Shown here one piece after another: positions 36,689 through 46,339 of a stretch of 64,000 nucleotides of DNA. Position 1 is the stretch's first letter, and each line of letters begins with the position of its first letter. The position numbers were made by a program, and so were the translations under genes. The notes beneath the pieces are model-generated. The model saw nothing but the letters and a program-made list of their open reading frames with translations. It did not search any database and was not told the origin of the DNA. This DNA is from Candidatus Methylacidithermus pantelleriae. GTDB taxonomy: Bacteria > Verrucomicrobiota > Verrucomicrobiia > Methylacidiphilales > Methylacidiphilaceae. The stretch lies in NCBI RefSeq assembly GCF_905250085.1, contig NZ_CAJNOB010000045.1, forward strand, positions 62,001 to 126,000. The letters run 5' to 3'.

Positions 36689-37630
36689 TACAAACGGGTT
36701 TTTTTGCTCAAATCCTTTGCCCTTCGGAAAGTGACCGGTCTTGAAAACGGTTGCCTTACTTAACCCGACTGAGTTGACCTATCCGGCAAAACTTCCTTCT
36801 CCTCTAAAAATACACACGAGTCCTCTTCGAGTGGGGCGAGCATAGAAGGCTAAATGCGCAGGCGTTTCCCGATCACATCCGTTCGCGGATGAGCGCGGAC
36901 TCCTCCCTGACACTCTTCTGGACTTGAACCGTTTGCCTGACGTGTTGTCCGCAGGGGCTTTCTTTTTCGAAAAATGGGGAGATGGGTTAGGATCGAGGAA
37001 CGAGCTCATGCGCTTGGCGGTGTCGATCCCTATGATTTGACGCTAGGAGATGAGGGCGTTTCGTGACGGAACACGCGGACGGCGGGAATCGCCGGTATGA
37101 CTTGGCCAAAGCTCCTGCCGGAACCCTTCCGGGCCGCAACCTGGAGCTGACCGCGGCACCCTTGCTTGTGCCTGCGGTATTTGGCCACGATCAGGAGAAG
37201 GGCTTGGAGCGCTGGAAGGAGGTTCTAGAGCTTGATTGTGTCTGGCAGGGTCGAACGTTTGAGGTCATCTCTGACCTCAGACCGAGGATGAACGATCGCA
37301 AGAAGGGGCGTAAGAAAGTTACGAAGCGACTGCTGGACGGTATCCTTAGTGGTCAAGTCCCCCGGTTAGTGAGATCACCCATAAGGAGGGGCTCCTCTGC
37401 TTCGGAGCGGGTGTTCGCACTTTGCTAGGCGCAGCGCGCCCGAGGCGAGGTGGTGATTCTCCCTCGAGGCGAGGGGAGAATTTTTGAGCAAGACTTGGCC
37501 AAGGACGTGCTGGAGACGATCACCCGTGTTCTGGGCTTGGCTCTACGGCTTTTGATCGCGCTGGGGCCGGAGGGTGTCTGGTGTGGCCGGCTTTGTCTAG
37601 AGCTGGGCCTTGGAAGGATGGCGGCCGCAG
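36689..37630. other. Degraded region downstream of acr3
   Basis: The frame 37063-37428 (MTEHADGGNRRYDLAKAPAG and on) has no recognised family and no good ribosome site. It may be part of an older mobile element together with the TnpB remnant that follows. Nothing else was identified. Confidence 0.4.
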
Positions 37631-38720
37631 CAAAAGCGCCTTAAAGGGAGAGCGCTGCCCGTAGATGGTCGGCGTGGTCAGGTACGCGGGCGCTCGAGGC
37701 TATCCTCGATCTTGGAGGGGCTTTGCGGGCATTCTTTTGAGGGACACGGCCGGTATTGTCGGCGGAAAAAGAAAAGGGTGCGCGGTCGTTCTTGTGTGGC
37801 CCATAAGGCCCCCCACCTTTCGTGTCGACAGCCCGAGGATCCGGCTTCCCAGCATTAACTGGGTGTGGATCAGTCAAGAGGTCTGCTTCCGCGGCAGGCT
37901 CAAGCGCGTGACGGTCAGCCGAGAGGGGGAGAGGTGGTTTGCCTTGGTCTTGGTGCGTACCGACGACATCCAGAAAGTCGAGCATTCCAAGAGGAGAGTC
38001 GCCGTCGATTTTGGCATAACCATGTTGGCCATGCGCGAGTAACCGGGGAAAAGCGATTTTCGGCGCCAACGCGCGACCAGGCGGCTTTTGAGGAAGTTGC
38101 GGAGGCAAAGCCTGAGGGCATCTCGGAAAAAGAATGGCTTGGGCTAGCGGGAGAAAAGCCAAATTGCGCCTTGCCACGATTGACGCGTGCACCGCGAGCG
38201 TCCGGTGCCATGCCATGGACAAAGCCACTACGGGGCTGGCCAAGACCTGGCGCCGCATCGGCATTGAGGATCGGAATGTTCAAGGGATCGTACGCAAGCA
38301 CTGCCTTTCCCGGTCGATCCTGGATGGCGCATTATCCGAATTCGGTCGCCCGCTTTCCTACAAGGGGCAATTGTAGAGAGCAAAGGTTTGTGGAGTGGCG
38401 GTTATTCCTCTTCAGGCAAGACGTGTTCCTGCTACGGCCTGGTGAAACCCGTGCAGGAGTTGCGGCAGCGAAAGTTTCGGTGCGACGGATATGGCTAGGA
38501 GGCCGAGCGCGATTTTAAGGTAGGGATCCATTGGGAAGGCTTGGCCGCAAGTTCTGTGGCGGCGAATCGCATGGGGAGTCACGCTGCCCGCTGGCGACCC
38601 AAGGTGTCTCTTCGACAGTTACTTCCCAGACGCGGGAAACGGCTGAAAGAAATGCCGTCCCGTGACTCCCTTGTGAGGGCCTTGATCGCATGCGCAAGGG
38701 CGATAGCCAAACCAATACTG
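37630..38720 (+). pseudogene. tnpB: TnpB remnant downstream of the ars locus
   Basis: Pieces in shifting frames match TnpB order. These are WVWISQEVCFRGRLKRVTVS then REGERWFALVLVRTDDIQ (about 37858-37974), EHSKRRVAVDFGITMLAM with the RuvC-I Asp in VDFG (about 37981-38034), and IGIEDRNVQGIVRKHCLSRS near 38255 with the GIEDL-like RuvC-II Glu. KTCSCYGLVKPVQELRQRKF near 38430 comes from the zinc ribbon. The gene ends in unreadable text by about 38720. Frames shift at least four times, so the nuclease cannot be made. Confidence 0.7.
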
Positions 38721-39005
38721 ACAAAGAGATGAAGGCGATCCGGCTCAGTCTCTTTGAAGATCGCTGGCCAGACCCGTTGCGAGCCAATCTCGTGCAAGAT
38801 CGATGGCGTTTCCACAGCCAGCATTTCCAGGAACACGTTGCGCTTATATATCGGACACCCCACCCTATGGTGGACTTTTAGGTAGACACAGTTGCCGTTT
38901 GCGACCACATCGGCCATGCGGCAATGGATGCACACCTCATGGGGCGTTTTGGCCGAACGCAATTTCTCGTGCGATTAAAATCGCGGGTTTCCTTGCGGAG
39001 GTGCT
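38721..39005. other. Region upstream of the first MFS transporter
   Basis: No gene is supported. A minus-strand frame at 38579-38962 has no family resemblance. GGAGGTGCT stands just before ATG 39006 and serves as the ribosome site of the transporter. Confidence 0.45.
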
Positions 39006-40499
39006 ATGAATGGTCCATTGCCACAATCTTACCTGGAAAACAAAAGCACGGAAACCGCAAGACCTGTGGCCCCGGTTATTTACACCTCCATCCCGGGACG
39101 CCTGGACCGGCTCCCGTGGTCCGTCTTCCACCTGAAACTGGTTTTGGCCCTGGGAATTACCTGGGTCCTCGATGGTCTTGAAGTTACCTTGGTGGGCACT
39201 ATGGGCGCGGTATTGCAGCGGCCCGACACACTGGGGTTATCGGGGGAGGAGATTGGTGCCGCAGCGTCCGCTTATGTAACTGGGGCGGTAGTGGGCGCGC
39301 TTTTCTTTGGTTATCTGACCGACCGCCTGGGGCGCAAGCGGATGTTCTTTCTCACCCTGGCCATTTACCTTACGGGCGTCTTATGGTCTGCCTTTGCTTG
39401 GAATGGATGGAGCTTCGCTCTTTTTCGTTTGCTCACCGGCTTGGGGATCGGCGGTGAATATGCAGCGATCAATTCCGCGATCGACGAATGGATGCCAGCC
39501 CGTTTGCGTGGCCGCGTCGATTTAATCGTTAATGGCAGCTTTTGGATAGGTGCCGCCCTAGGAGCGGGAGTGACCCTCGTGCTCTTTGATTGGGCATTGA
39601 TTCCCGCCGGCCTGGGGTGGCGGTTTGGCTTTGCCTTCGGAGCCGCTTTGGGGCTTGTCATTCTGGGGATGCGCCGTTATGTGCCGGAAAGCCCACGGTG
39701 GATGATTATCCACGGCAAAGCCGGGGAGGCGGAGCGGCTGGTCGCCGAGATTGAGCGGCAAGTGGAGAGAAAAACGGGGCGGGCTTTACCATTAGTAACA
39801 ACTGATCTTGCGCTAGACTGCCACCCCGCGTTGGGTTTCCGGCCCATTCTCGGGGCGGTTACGGGGCAGTATCGCCGACGCGGCTTTTTGGGGCTGATGC
39901 TCATGACGGCACAGGCCTTTTTCTATAACTCGGTGTTCTTCACCTACAGCCTTGTTCTGGTACGCTTCTATGGCGTCGAAGCAGAGAAGGCAGGCCTTTG
40001 TGTTTTTCCTCTGGCCCTGGGCAATTGGATGGGGCCGCTACTGCTAGGGTATTTTTTTGATGCGGTGGGTCGTCGACGGATGATCGCTGGCACATTCACC
40101 GCAGCAGGACTCCTGCTCGGCGCTAACAGCTGGGCATTTGCCTGCGGGCTCCTTTCAGCGCGGGAACAGATCTTGCTATGGACCGTCGTCTTCTTTTTGG
40201 CCTCAGCAGCCGCCAGCTCTGCCTATCTTACCGTGAGCGAAATCTTCCCGCTGGAGATTCGGGCCTTGGCCATCGCCTTTTTCTACGCTGTCGGCACGGG
40301 GCTCGGGGGTAGCGTGGCACCGTGGCTTTTTGGTCGACTCATTGAGGCAGGAGCTCGATCCGATCTATCCTTGGGCTATCTCATAGCGGCGGTGCTGATG
40401 CTCGTCGCAGGTGTTACCGAGTGGATTTTCGGGGTGGATGCGGAGAATCAAGGCCTAGAAACGGTTGCCCAGCCTTTGTCCGCTGCGAAGCAAAGCTAA
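39006..40499 (+). CDS. MFS transporter (sugar/organic-acid porter type)
   Basis: This is a 497-residue transporter with about twelve membrane helices and a cytosolic N-terminus. Family motifs are GYLTDRLGRKRMFF (loop 2-3, the DRxGRK motif A), RLLTGLGIGGEYAAINSAID (helix 4, as in metabolite:H+ symporters), RYVPESPRWMIIHG (the PESPRW motif before the central loop) and the second-half repeat FFDAVGRRRM. These place it in the SP/AAHS/MHS-like branch. The substrate is unknown. GGAGG lies five bases upstream of ATG 39006. It is just downstream of the ars and TnpB debris and has no partner genes. Confidence 0.88.
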   Translation: MNGPLPQSYLENKSTETARPVAPVIYTSIPGRLDRLPWSVFHLKLVLALGITWVLDGLEVTLVGTMGAVLQRPDTLGLSGEEIGAAASAYVTGAVVGALFFGYLTDRLGRKRMFFLTLAIYLTGVLWSAFAWNGWSFALFRLLTGLGIGGEYAAINSAIDEWMPARLRGRVDLIVNGSFWIGAALGAGVTLVLFDWALIPAGLGWRFGFAFGAALGLVILGMRRYVPESPRWMIIHGKAGEAERLVAEIERQVERKTGRALPLVTTDLALDCHPALGFRPILGAVTGQYRRRGFLGLMLMTAQAFFYNSVFFTYSLVLVRFYGVEAEKAGLCVFPLALGNWMGPLLLGYFFDAVGRRRMIAGTFTAAGLLLGANSWAFACGLLSAREQILLWTVVFFLASAAASSAYLTVSEIFPLEIRALAIAFFYAVGTGLGGSVAPWLFGRLIEAGARSDLSLGYLIAAVLMLVAGVTEWIFGVDAENQGLETVAQPLSAAKQS

Positions 40500-41224
40500 C
40501 CCCGCAGGGAAAGCGCACCGGTACTTTGAAACCCTTCAACAGCTGGGAGTACTGAGTCTTAGCCTATCCCTTCCCACCTGCCGCCAGCAAGACCGGCTTC
40601 GAAACTCTTGCATTTCTTCAACGTGAACAAACCGCTTTCAAGGGCATTAGAGCGATCGCTCGGGAAAATCTTCGCCATAGCCTACGGAAAGGCCTCTTGC
40701 CCATCGGCCCGGATACGGGACAGGCTTTTGAAAGTTTTTTTTCCAAAAAACGTTCGGAAAGGGCAAAAGCCCTTTGTGCGGTGCTTCCTTTTGGCCTCTT
40801 ATGGATCTTCCTGCTTCTTTTCGCGCCTGGGTTTGTTGAGAAAGGCTTTACTTGGCCATGCCAGACACATTCTCTATGAAAGCAGTCCCTATTTACCATG
40901 GAGATCCAATGGAGCAAAAAGGATGAAGGTTACAGGCATTACGGGTGACACACCAACTGTCTTTGCAAGGTTCCTCTCCTCTTTCAATTGGCCACACAGG
41001 TAAAGGGCTTTGTTTCCTATGTTCATTCTTCGTTTTCTCTTTTTCCGATGCATTCCAATAGGATGATAAAACTCGATGGCAAAACAAGACCCTTTCCGTG
41101 CAATGCGCTGGGATAACATCGGCCGTAGCTTAGCCGATCGATCGCTGTGAACATGGCCCTCTAAAGGAAAATAACCAACGGGAAGCCTTTGATTGTGTAA
41201 AGCTTTTAGATGGTTTTTCTTGCT
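40500..41224. other. Intergenic region between two MFS genes
   Basis: No gene is supported in these 725 bases. The frames at 40608-41003 (+) and 40618-40917 (-) are mutual shadows without family resemblance. The two MFS genes converge here; no clear terminator was found. Confidence 0.45.
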
Positions 41225-42460
41225 TTATAAAAAGACCAATTGCGTTCCCTTGGTAGACAATTGAGGTGTGTTGCGACACAAAAGAAAAAGAATGAGGCAA
41301 GAAAAGAATAAGAAACCTGCCGAAACCCCAACCATAAAGGAAAGCTTTTGCTCGTATAAAACGCCAAGAATGGAGCTTCCTAAAAACCACGCGAAGCCAT
41401 AGGTCATCGAAAAAAGCCCATAGGAGCTGCCGCGGCGGTGAGAAGGGGTCATGCTGGCAATGGCTGCTCGCAGGATCGATTCCTGAGCCCCGAGGCCAAT
41501 CCCCCAGAAAAGGATCCCGACGAAAGCTACCCAAAAATCTCCGAGGAAAATCATGGGGGTAGCGGGAAGAGAGAGGAGAGTAGAAGCTAGGACAACACGC
41601 AGACCCAGGCGGTCATAAAGCCTCCCAAGAAGAAGGGCCCCAACTGCATCGGCACCCATCGCTAGGGAGTACAACAGGGGCAGCAGGGGAGGAGGGAGTT
41701 TTTGGGACCGCTCCAGGTGGAAAGCGACCAAGGGAAAATCGACAAACCCAGCGGCCATCAAGCTTGCAGCTACCAAGTACCACCAAAAAGTACGCCTTAG
41801 GGGACCAGTGGGATTGGCCGGTTCTTCTCGTTCAACCTCATGCGGTCGTGGGTAAAGGATTCGGGCCCCGTTCAGTACGAGCAAGGCAAAAACGGCGGGT
41901 ATGGCCAGAGTCGCAAAGGCGACCCGATAGTTACCTTCGAAGGCAAGAACGGCCGCTACCAGTAGGGGGCCGCCCATAGCTCCCACTTGGTCTAAGGCCT
42001 CATGCAATCCAAAACCCCATCCCCGGCCCAGGGGCGTGACGACCTGGGAAAGCATGGCATCTCTCGCCGGGGTGCGAAGTCCTTTTCCCATGCGCTCCAA
42101 AACGACAAGTGCGCAAGCCCATTCCCACCGTTGGGTTAAGGCAAGAGCTGGGACGGCAAGCAGGTTAACGGCGTAGCCTGCGAGTGTTATAGTCCAGTAA
42201 CGCCGGGTTTGATCCGTAAGGGTTCCCGAGAGGAATCGAAAAGCAAACCCTACAAGCTCGCCTGCTCCGGCAATGATAGCTACCACTTTTCCGGACGCAC
42301 CAAGGGTTCCGAGGTAGGGACCAAGAATACTACGAGCCCCTTCGTAGGTAAGGTCGGCCAAAAGGCTTACAAGCCCGAGAAGAAGGACGAAGGTAAGGGG
42401 ACGGTTCTGGCACCGCGAGAAAACTTTTTGAAACAATGGGGACAAGGAGTTTCGCCTCAT
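41225..42460 (-). CDS. MFS transporter
   Basis: This protein has about 411 residues when started at ATG 42460; the frame is open to 42604 without a better start. There are twelve predicted helices. Recognisable blocks are LGLVSLLADLTYEGARSILG (helix 1), SGTLTDQTRRYW (loop 2-3), ERMGKGLRTPARDAMLSQVV (helix 4-5 region), GRLYDRLGLRVVLAS (second-half motif A) and IGLGAQESILRAAIASM. This LADLTYEGARSI plus RMGKGLRTPARDAM pattern occurs in a bacterial MFS group of unknown substrate. No operon partner is evident. Confidence 0.85.
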   Translation of the reverse strand: MRRNSLSPLFQKVFSRCQNRPLTFVLLLGLVSLLADLTYEGARSILGPYLGTLGASGKVVAIIAGAGELVGFAFRFLSGTLTDQTRRYWTITLAGYAVNLLAVPALALTQRWEWACALVVLERMGKGLRTPARDAMLSQVVTPLGRGWGFGLHEALDQVGAMGGPLLVAAVLAFEGNYRVAFATLAIPAVFALLVLNGARILYPRPHEVEREEPANPTGPLRRTFWWYLVAASLMAAGFVDFPLVAFHLERSQKLPPPLLPLLYSLAMGADAVGALLLGRLYDRLGLRVVLASTLLSLPATPMIFLGDFWVAFVGILFWGIGLGAQESILRAAIASMTPSHRRGSSYGLFSMTYGFAWFLGSSILGVLYEQKLSFMVGVSAGFLFFSCLILFLLCRNTPQLSTKGTQLVFL

Positions 42461-43052
42461 AGCAAATGTCTTGCGTTCGCCACGGACGAGAATGCTCAAA
42501 AACTCTCCCAAAGCAAAGGCAAAGGCAAATTCGACCTTATGATTGCGTGTGGAACGATCGGTTTCCCTTTGAGGAGAGCCGGGAATTTCCCGTCCCTTAG
42601 CCAAAGAGCTTGCACAATGCCTCTCCGGGAAGGGAACCCTTGCGTCCTCTTCTTGATGGGTTGCGTTTTTTCGTTTGTGCAGGGGATTTCCTAAGCTTGC
42701 TCATGGGAGTCGGCAAAGAAGTGTGCGGCGGGTTCTTGCTAGGGGCGACTTTGCGAGAAAAGCGAAAGCTGTCCGGCTCTGTGCAACCAAAAAAGCGCCT
42801 TTCCGTGAAGTTAGGCTAGCTCCCCAAAAATACGCGTTCCCTCACCGGATTTTTTGCCACCCATTCAAGGGGTTTGCGAGGCTCAACGACAGGAAAAACC
42901 TTAGGTTCTGCGGATGGGTCGTAAGGTTTTTCCAAACGTCCGTTCCCCAAAAGTGGCTTTTCTAAGCTAGCTCCGGTAGTTGTTTTCTTTCGGAGAAAAG
43001 AAAGGGTTTCCTCGGACAAAAAAATAGCTCTGCCAAAGAAAGGCCGGCTTTC
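42461..43052. other. Intergenic region upstream of the second MFS gene
   Basis: No gene is supported in these 592 bases. On the minus strand, a weak GAAAG-CCGGC-CTTTC stem (about 43035-43050) follows the stop of the MBL-rhodanese gene, and TATTTTTTTG lies about 14 bases further. It is a possible but imperfect terminator. Confidence 0.4.
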
Positions 43053-44471
43053 CTAGTTTTGCGTTTTTTCCTCTCGAATAACCGGATAATTGCGAGTTTT
43101 CCACGCTTCCATGCCACCATCAACATTGGTTACACAAACAAACCCGGCGCGCTTGAGGAGACTTGTGGCAATACTGGACCGGTACCCACTTCCACAAACA
43201 ACCCAGTAAGAAATGTCCGGCGAAAGTTCATGGAGCCTTTTGGGTAATTGGCCGCACGGGATATGGCGTGCATGCGGTAGATGCCCATTGCACCATTCTG
43301 TGGGACTTCGGACATCTAAAATTTCGATTCCTTCTTTATTGAAATTGGGTAGTCGATCGGCAAGTTCCTCCACGCTTGCTTGTGGGACATGGGCCACTTG
43401 TCGGCCCGAGCTGATCCAAGTTCTGATTCCTCCTTCAAGGTAACCGACAATCCGATCGTGTCCCACCCGAACCAGAGCCGACCTTGCTTCGGTCAAGTCG
43501 CTCCCAGGTTCGCCTACTAAAAGGATGTTGGCCTCATAGGGGAGGATCCATCCAGCCCACAGGGAGAAAGCCGGGGAAAACCCAATGGACAAAGAACCTG
43601 GGATGTGAGCTCCTCCAAACGCTTCCGGAGTCCTTAGATCAACAATGACCGTGTTGTCCTCCTCTTGCAGGGAGACGAACTCTTCCAACGAGAGTGCTCT
43701 TGCTCCGGGGATCCCGTCTAGGATTGGAGGTCCTTCACTATTGAGCTTTTTCATCCTACGGTAATACTCGGGAAACTCGGGAAGCGTCGCCAGGATGTGA
43801 CGTACCGCTTCTTCCTCCGTTGCTTGGGTGAGAAAGGGGTTGCAAGAACGCTCATATCCAAGAGTGGAGACGGTGCGTTCTGCAAGGTCCGCCCCGCAGA
43901 GCGAACCGGCCCCATGGGCCGGGTACAAAAGCATCCCATCGGGGAGTCGAGCGATACGTTCTTTGAGGGTATGAACCAGTTCCCGAGCCAGTGTGTAAGT
44001 GCGTGCTTGTCCCAAAAGGTCTGGACGTCCTACAGACCCAGCGAATAAAAGATCACCGCTAAAAAGTGCTAAAGGTTGCCCGCAGCTTGTTGGATCGTAG
44101 AGAACAAAGCAAAGGTGCTCCGGCGTGTGGCCTGGGGTATGCAAGACTTCCAGGCGCAATTTTCCCAGCAAAAGCTGGTCTCCATCTCGGAGTTTTTGGT
44201 GGGGAAACTGGTACGAATATTCTTCCCCCTCATCATGCCCGCTTAGGCAAAGGAGGGCGCCCGTTTCCTTCGCCAGTTGCCGGGCACCACTTGCATAGTC
44301 AGCGTGGATATGAGTTTCGAGAACATAGCGGATCTTGGCCCCATGGTGGGCTGCCGATTTGTGGTAGATGGCCGTATCTCTTCTTGGATCGATAACTGCA
44401 GCGTCTTTTCCCGAAAAAATCACATAGGAAAAGGCGGCTAAACCAGGGGTTTCCATTTGTTCAATCTTCAT
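43053..44471 (-). CDS. MBL-fold hydrolase fused to two rhodanese domains (persulfide-dioxygenase-like)
   Basis: This is a 472-residue, three-domain protein. Residues 1-245 form a metallo-beta-lactamase fold: THIHADYASGA (HxHxD motif), HTPGHTPEHLCF and LFSGDLLFAGSVGRPDLLG match ETHE1-like persulfide dioxygenases with one Fe. Residues about 260-355 are a first rhodanese domain whose active loop reads LLVGEPGSD, without Cys. Residues about 365-465 are a second rhodanese domain with VVCGSGYRSS, so its catalytic Cys is present. The protein probably oxidises or transfers sulfane sulfur in the cytoplasm. It is monocistronic in appearance; the cupin/diiron/glpK cluster lies upstream. Confidence 0.92.
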   Translation of the reverse strand: MKIEQMETPGLAAFSYVIFSGKDAAVIDPRRDTAIYHKSAAHHGAKIRYVLETHIHADYASGARQLAKETGALLCLSGHDEGEEYSYQFPHQKLRDGDQLLLGKLRLEVLHTPGHTPEHLCFVLYDPTSCGQPLALFSGDLLFAGSVGRPDLLGQARTYTLARELVHTLKERIARLPDGMLLYPAHGAGSLCGADLAERTVSTLGYERSCNPFLTQATEEEAVRHILATLPEFPEYYRRMKKLNSEGPPILDGIPGARALSLEEFVSLQEEDNTVIVDLRTPEAFGGAHIPGSLSIGFSPAFSLWAGWILPYEANILLVGEPGSDLTEARSALVRVGHDRIVGYLEGGIRTWISSGRQVAHVPQASVEELADRLPNFNKEGIEILDVRSPTEWCNGHLPHARHIPCGQLPKRLHELSPDISYWVVCGSGYRSSIATSLLKRAGFVCVTNVDGGMEAWKTRNYPVIREEKTQN

Positions 44472-44774
44472 GGGGTTGTTTCACTATGGCTGCCTTCATT
44501 TTACTGAAAAACGAAACTCTACCCAACGGTGCTTACCTTTCGCCTGGGCCAACTCGAAAGAGGGAAGCTTCAAATAGCGAAAGAGCAAGTCTCCTTTCCT
44601 TCGGATAGTGTTGGTCGGAAGTTGGGTCGGATTGGAAGACATTACCAACATTTTTTCTCGGCCGACACGCTTTTAGGATTCTATGCGCTTTTGTTTTGAG
44701 AGCCTCGTTCCATGAAAAGCAGAATGCCGGCTGCGTGTGCAAGGAGCAGCCAGAGGCGATTTTGGGTTCTTTCT
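44472..44774. other. Short intergenic region
   Basis: These 303 bases lie between two co-oriented minus-strand genes (cupin, then the MBL-rhodanese gene). No gene or clear signal was seen. Confidence 0.45.
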
Positions 44775-45242
44775 TCAAAACAGATACCGGGCCGTCTCGG
44801 GATTTTCTTCCAGAAGCTTCCATTCTTCCTCGCTAACCGGTTGCGGCGGATCCCGATCAGCATCCACGGGGCATAAAAACCCAAAGGGTTCGTCCTTTTC
44901 GTTGATCCACCGGTGGGGAGTCCATGGAGGGACATAGAAAAGGTCCCATGGGCGAAGCTCCCACACCCGGGTTCCAGCCAGCGCTTTGCCCTCCCCCCGA
45001 AGGACAAAAAGCAGGTGAATATGAGCGTGCTTTTCGAGACTCGAAAAGGCCCCGGGGAGAAGTTCAAAATAACGCAGTTCAAAGCCGCATGGAACGTCCG
45101 GAGGTCCCCCGAGCCGGAATCTTTGAATGCCATGCCAACCCATCCCGCGAGCCGGGCCAATGTGAAACTTGTAAGGATGGGCCTGGATCCCTTTCCACGA
45201 ACCCGACTGCGGATCAAACGGAAAAAGCGAGGCTTGCGTCAT
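44775..45242 (-). CDS. Cupin-fold protein
   Basis: This is a 155-residue single cupin domain. SLEKHAHIHLLFVLRGEGKA carries the first cupin motif (HxHx3-4... with His pair and a Gly-rich turn), and DLFYVPPWTPHRWIN the second, with PxxxxH. The paired His residues would bind one metal. It starts at ATG 45242, 42 bp after the diiron-protein gene ends, on the same strand, so the two likely work together. The substrate is unknown. Confidence 0.85.
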   Translation of the reverse strand: MTQASLFPFDPQSGSWKGIQAHPYKFHIGPARGMGWHGIQRFRLGGPPDVPCGFELRYFELLPGAFSSLEKHAHIHLLFVLRGEGKALAGTRVWELRPWDLFYVPPWTPHRWINEKDEPFGFLCPVDADRDPPQPVSEEEWKLLEENPETARYLF

Positions 45243-45284
45243 AGGCCTGGAATCTTCCGTATGCCTTATGCGTCACCTTCCGGT

Positions 45285-46250
45285 TTACATCGCGTTTCCT
45301 GAAGCCTGCACATGGAGCTGATTAATTCGTTCTGCCAGGGGTTGGGGTAGCCCCGCACTGGTCAACCGAGCAATCCGAGAGGCTTGCAGTTGCGCTTGGA
45401 ATTGAAAGGTTCGGTCCATTCCCTTCCCCAAGGCTACTCCCTTTTCCCCACCACCTGCCAGGATGGCCAAGGCTTGTTGGATTTCCGTGGGAAGACCCGA
45501 AACTTCTTGAGCGAAAGCCATTCGCTCTTCCAAAGCTTCGACGAAACGTTCTCCACAAGCTGGGTCTGCCGCCAGACGGGCTCGTAGGCGTCCTATGCCG
45601 TAGGCAACATGCCGAGACTCGTCCTCCATGGCGTGAGAGAAAAGACACCGGCTTGCCTCATCGGGAGCCCATTTTTTGAGAAAACCAAAAAGATCGAGAA
45701 ACGTTCCCTCACCGAGCACATGAAGAAGGAAGGAAGCCTTGTCAAAATCCTCTTGGTGCAAAAGTCCCAGGAGGGAACTTTCCGTCTGAGGGTAGGCGCC
45801 TACAAAGCCGATGCCATTAAGAAACACACGCTTCACAAAAGCCTCTACATGGCGGGCCTCATCCACAATCTGTGTGGAAAGGAAAAGGACTGGTTCCAGA
45901 TAGTTGGGATGGATTCTCGGAAGAAACTTGGCGGGAAGGTACCAGGCAGCAAATTCCTGGTGGATCATCCAGGTAAGGATCTGGCAGAGCGCCCGTTCGA
46001 GGGCCTCCGGGACTCCCTTCCCCTTTTCCCACGGAACATCGAAAGTCGCGTTCCATTGTCCCACTTTGGCCTGCTCGTACAAGCGTTCCACTCCAGGAAA
46101 CCAGACCAAGGGCCGTTCGAGGACTTCAAAACCAAAAGGGACCCCTTTTTCCGGTGGCTCCAGCCCTCGAGGGGCTAGTCCCTGGGGAGGGACCGACAAG
46201 GGAGGATCCCCGAGGAGTTTGCTTAAGGCAAGTTGCCCTTCTTCTAGCAT
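45285..46250 (-). CDS. Ferritin-like diiron protein of unknown function
   Basis: About 321 residues from ATG 46250; a TTG at 46289 would add 13. The four-helix diiron motif is readable. MIHQEFAAWYLPA offers a Glu ligand on helix B, STQIVDEARHVEAFVKRV gives ExxH on the next helix, and HAMEDESRHVAYGIGRLR gives the second ExxH pair. LGEGTFLDLFGFLKK contributes the remaining Glu. This layout resembles R2-like and AurF-like N-oxygenases or RNR-like oxidases rather than storage ferritins. The neighbouring cupin suggests a small oxidative or tailoring step, but no substrate is evident. glpK is upstream and is separated by 89 bp. Confidence 0.82.
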   Translation of the reverse strand: MLEEGQLALSKLLGDPPLSVPPQGLAPRGLEPPEKGVPFGFEVLERPLVWFPGVERLYEQAKVGQWNATFDVPWEKGKGVPEALERALCQILTWMIHQEFAAWYLPAKFLPRIHPNYLEPVLFLSTQIVDEARHVEAFVKRVFLNGIGFVGAYPQTESSLLGLLHQEDFDKASFLLHVLGEGTFLDLFGFLKKWAPDEASRCLFSHAMEDESRHVAYGIGRLRARLAADPACGERFVEALEERMAFAQEVSGLPTEIQQALAILAGGGEKGVALGKGMDRTFQFQAQLQASRIARLTSAGLPQPLAERINQLHVQASGNAM

Positions 46251-46339
46251 GTTTAGAGTGAGCGTAGGGGAAGAAAGAGTTCTCTGCAACGCTATCGAAC
46301 CAATTTTTTCCTCGAGGCGCCGTCATAGGAAAAAACCGC

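Noticed and set aside
37063-37428. Frame MTEHADGG... of 121 codons as a gene
   Set aside because: No family recognised, no ribosome site, and it lies in a degraded stretch.
44681-45217. Frame of 178 codons on the minus strand
   Set aside because: It overlaps the cupin gene in another frame; the cupin reading carries the recognisable motifs.
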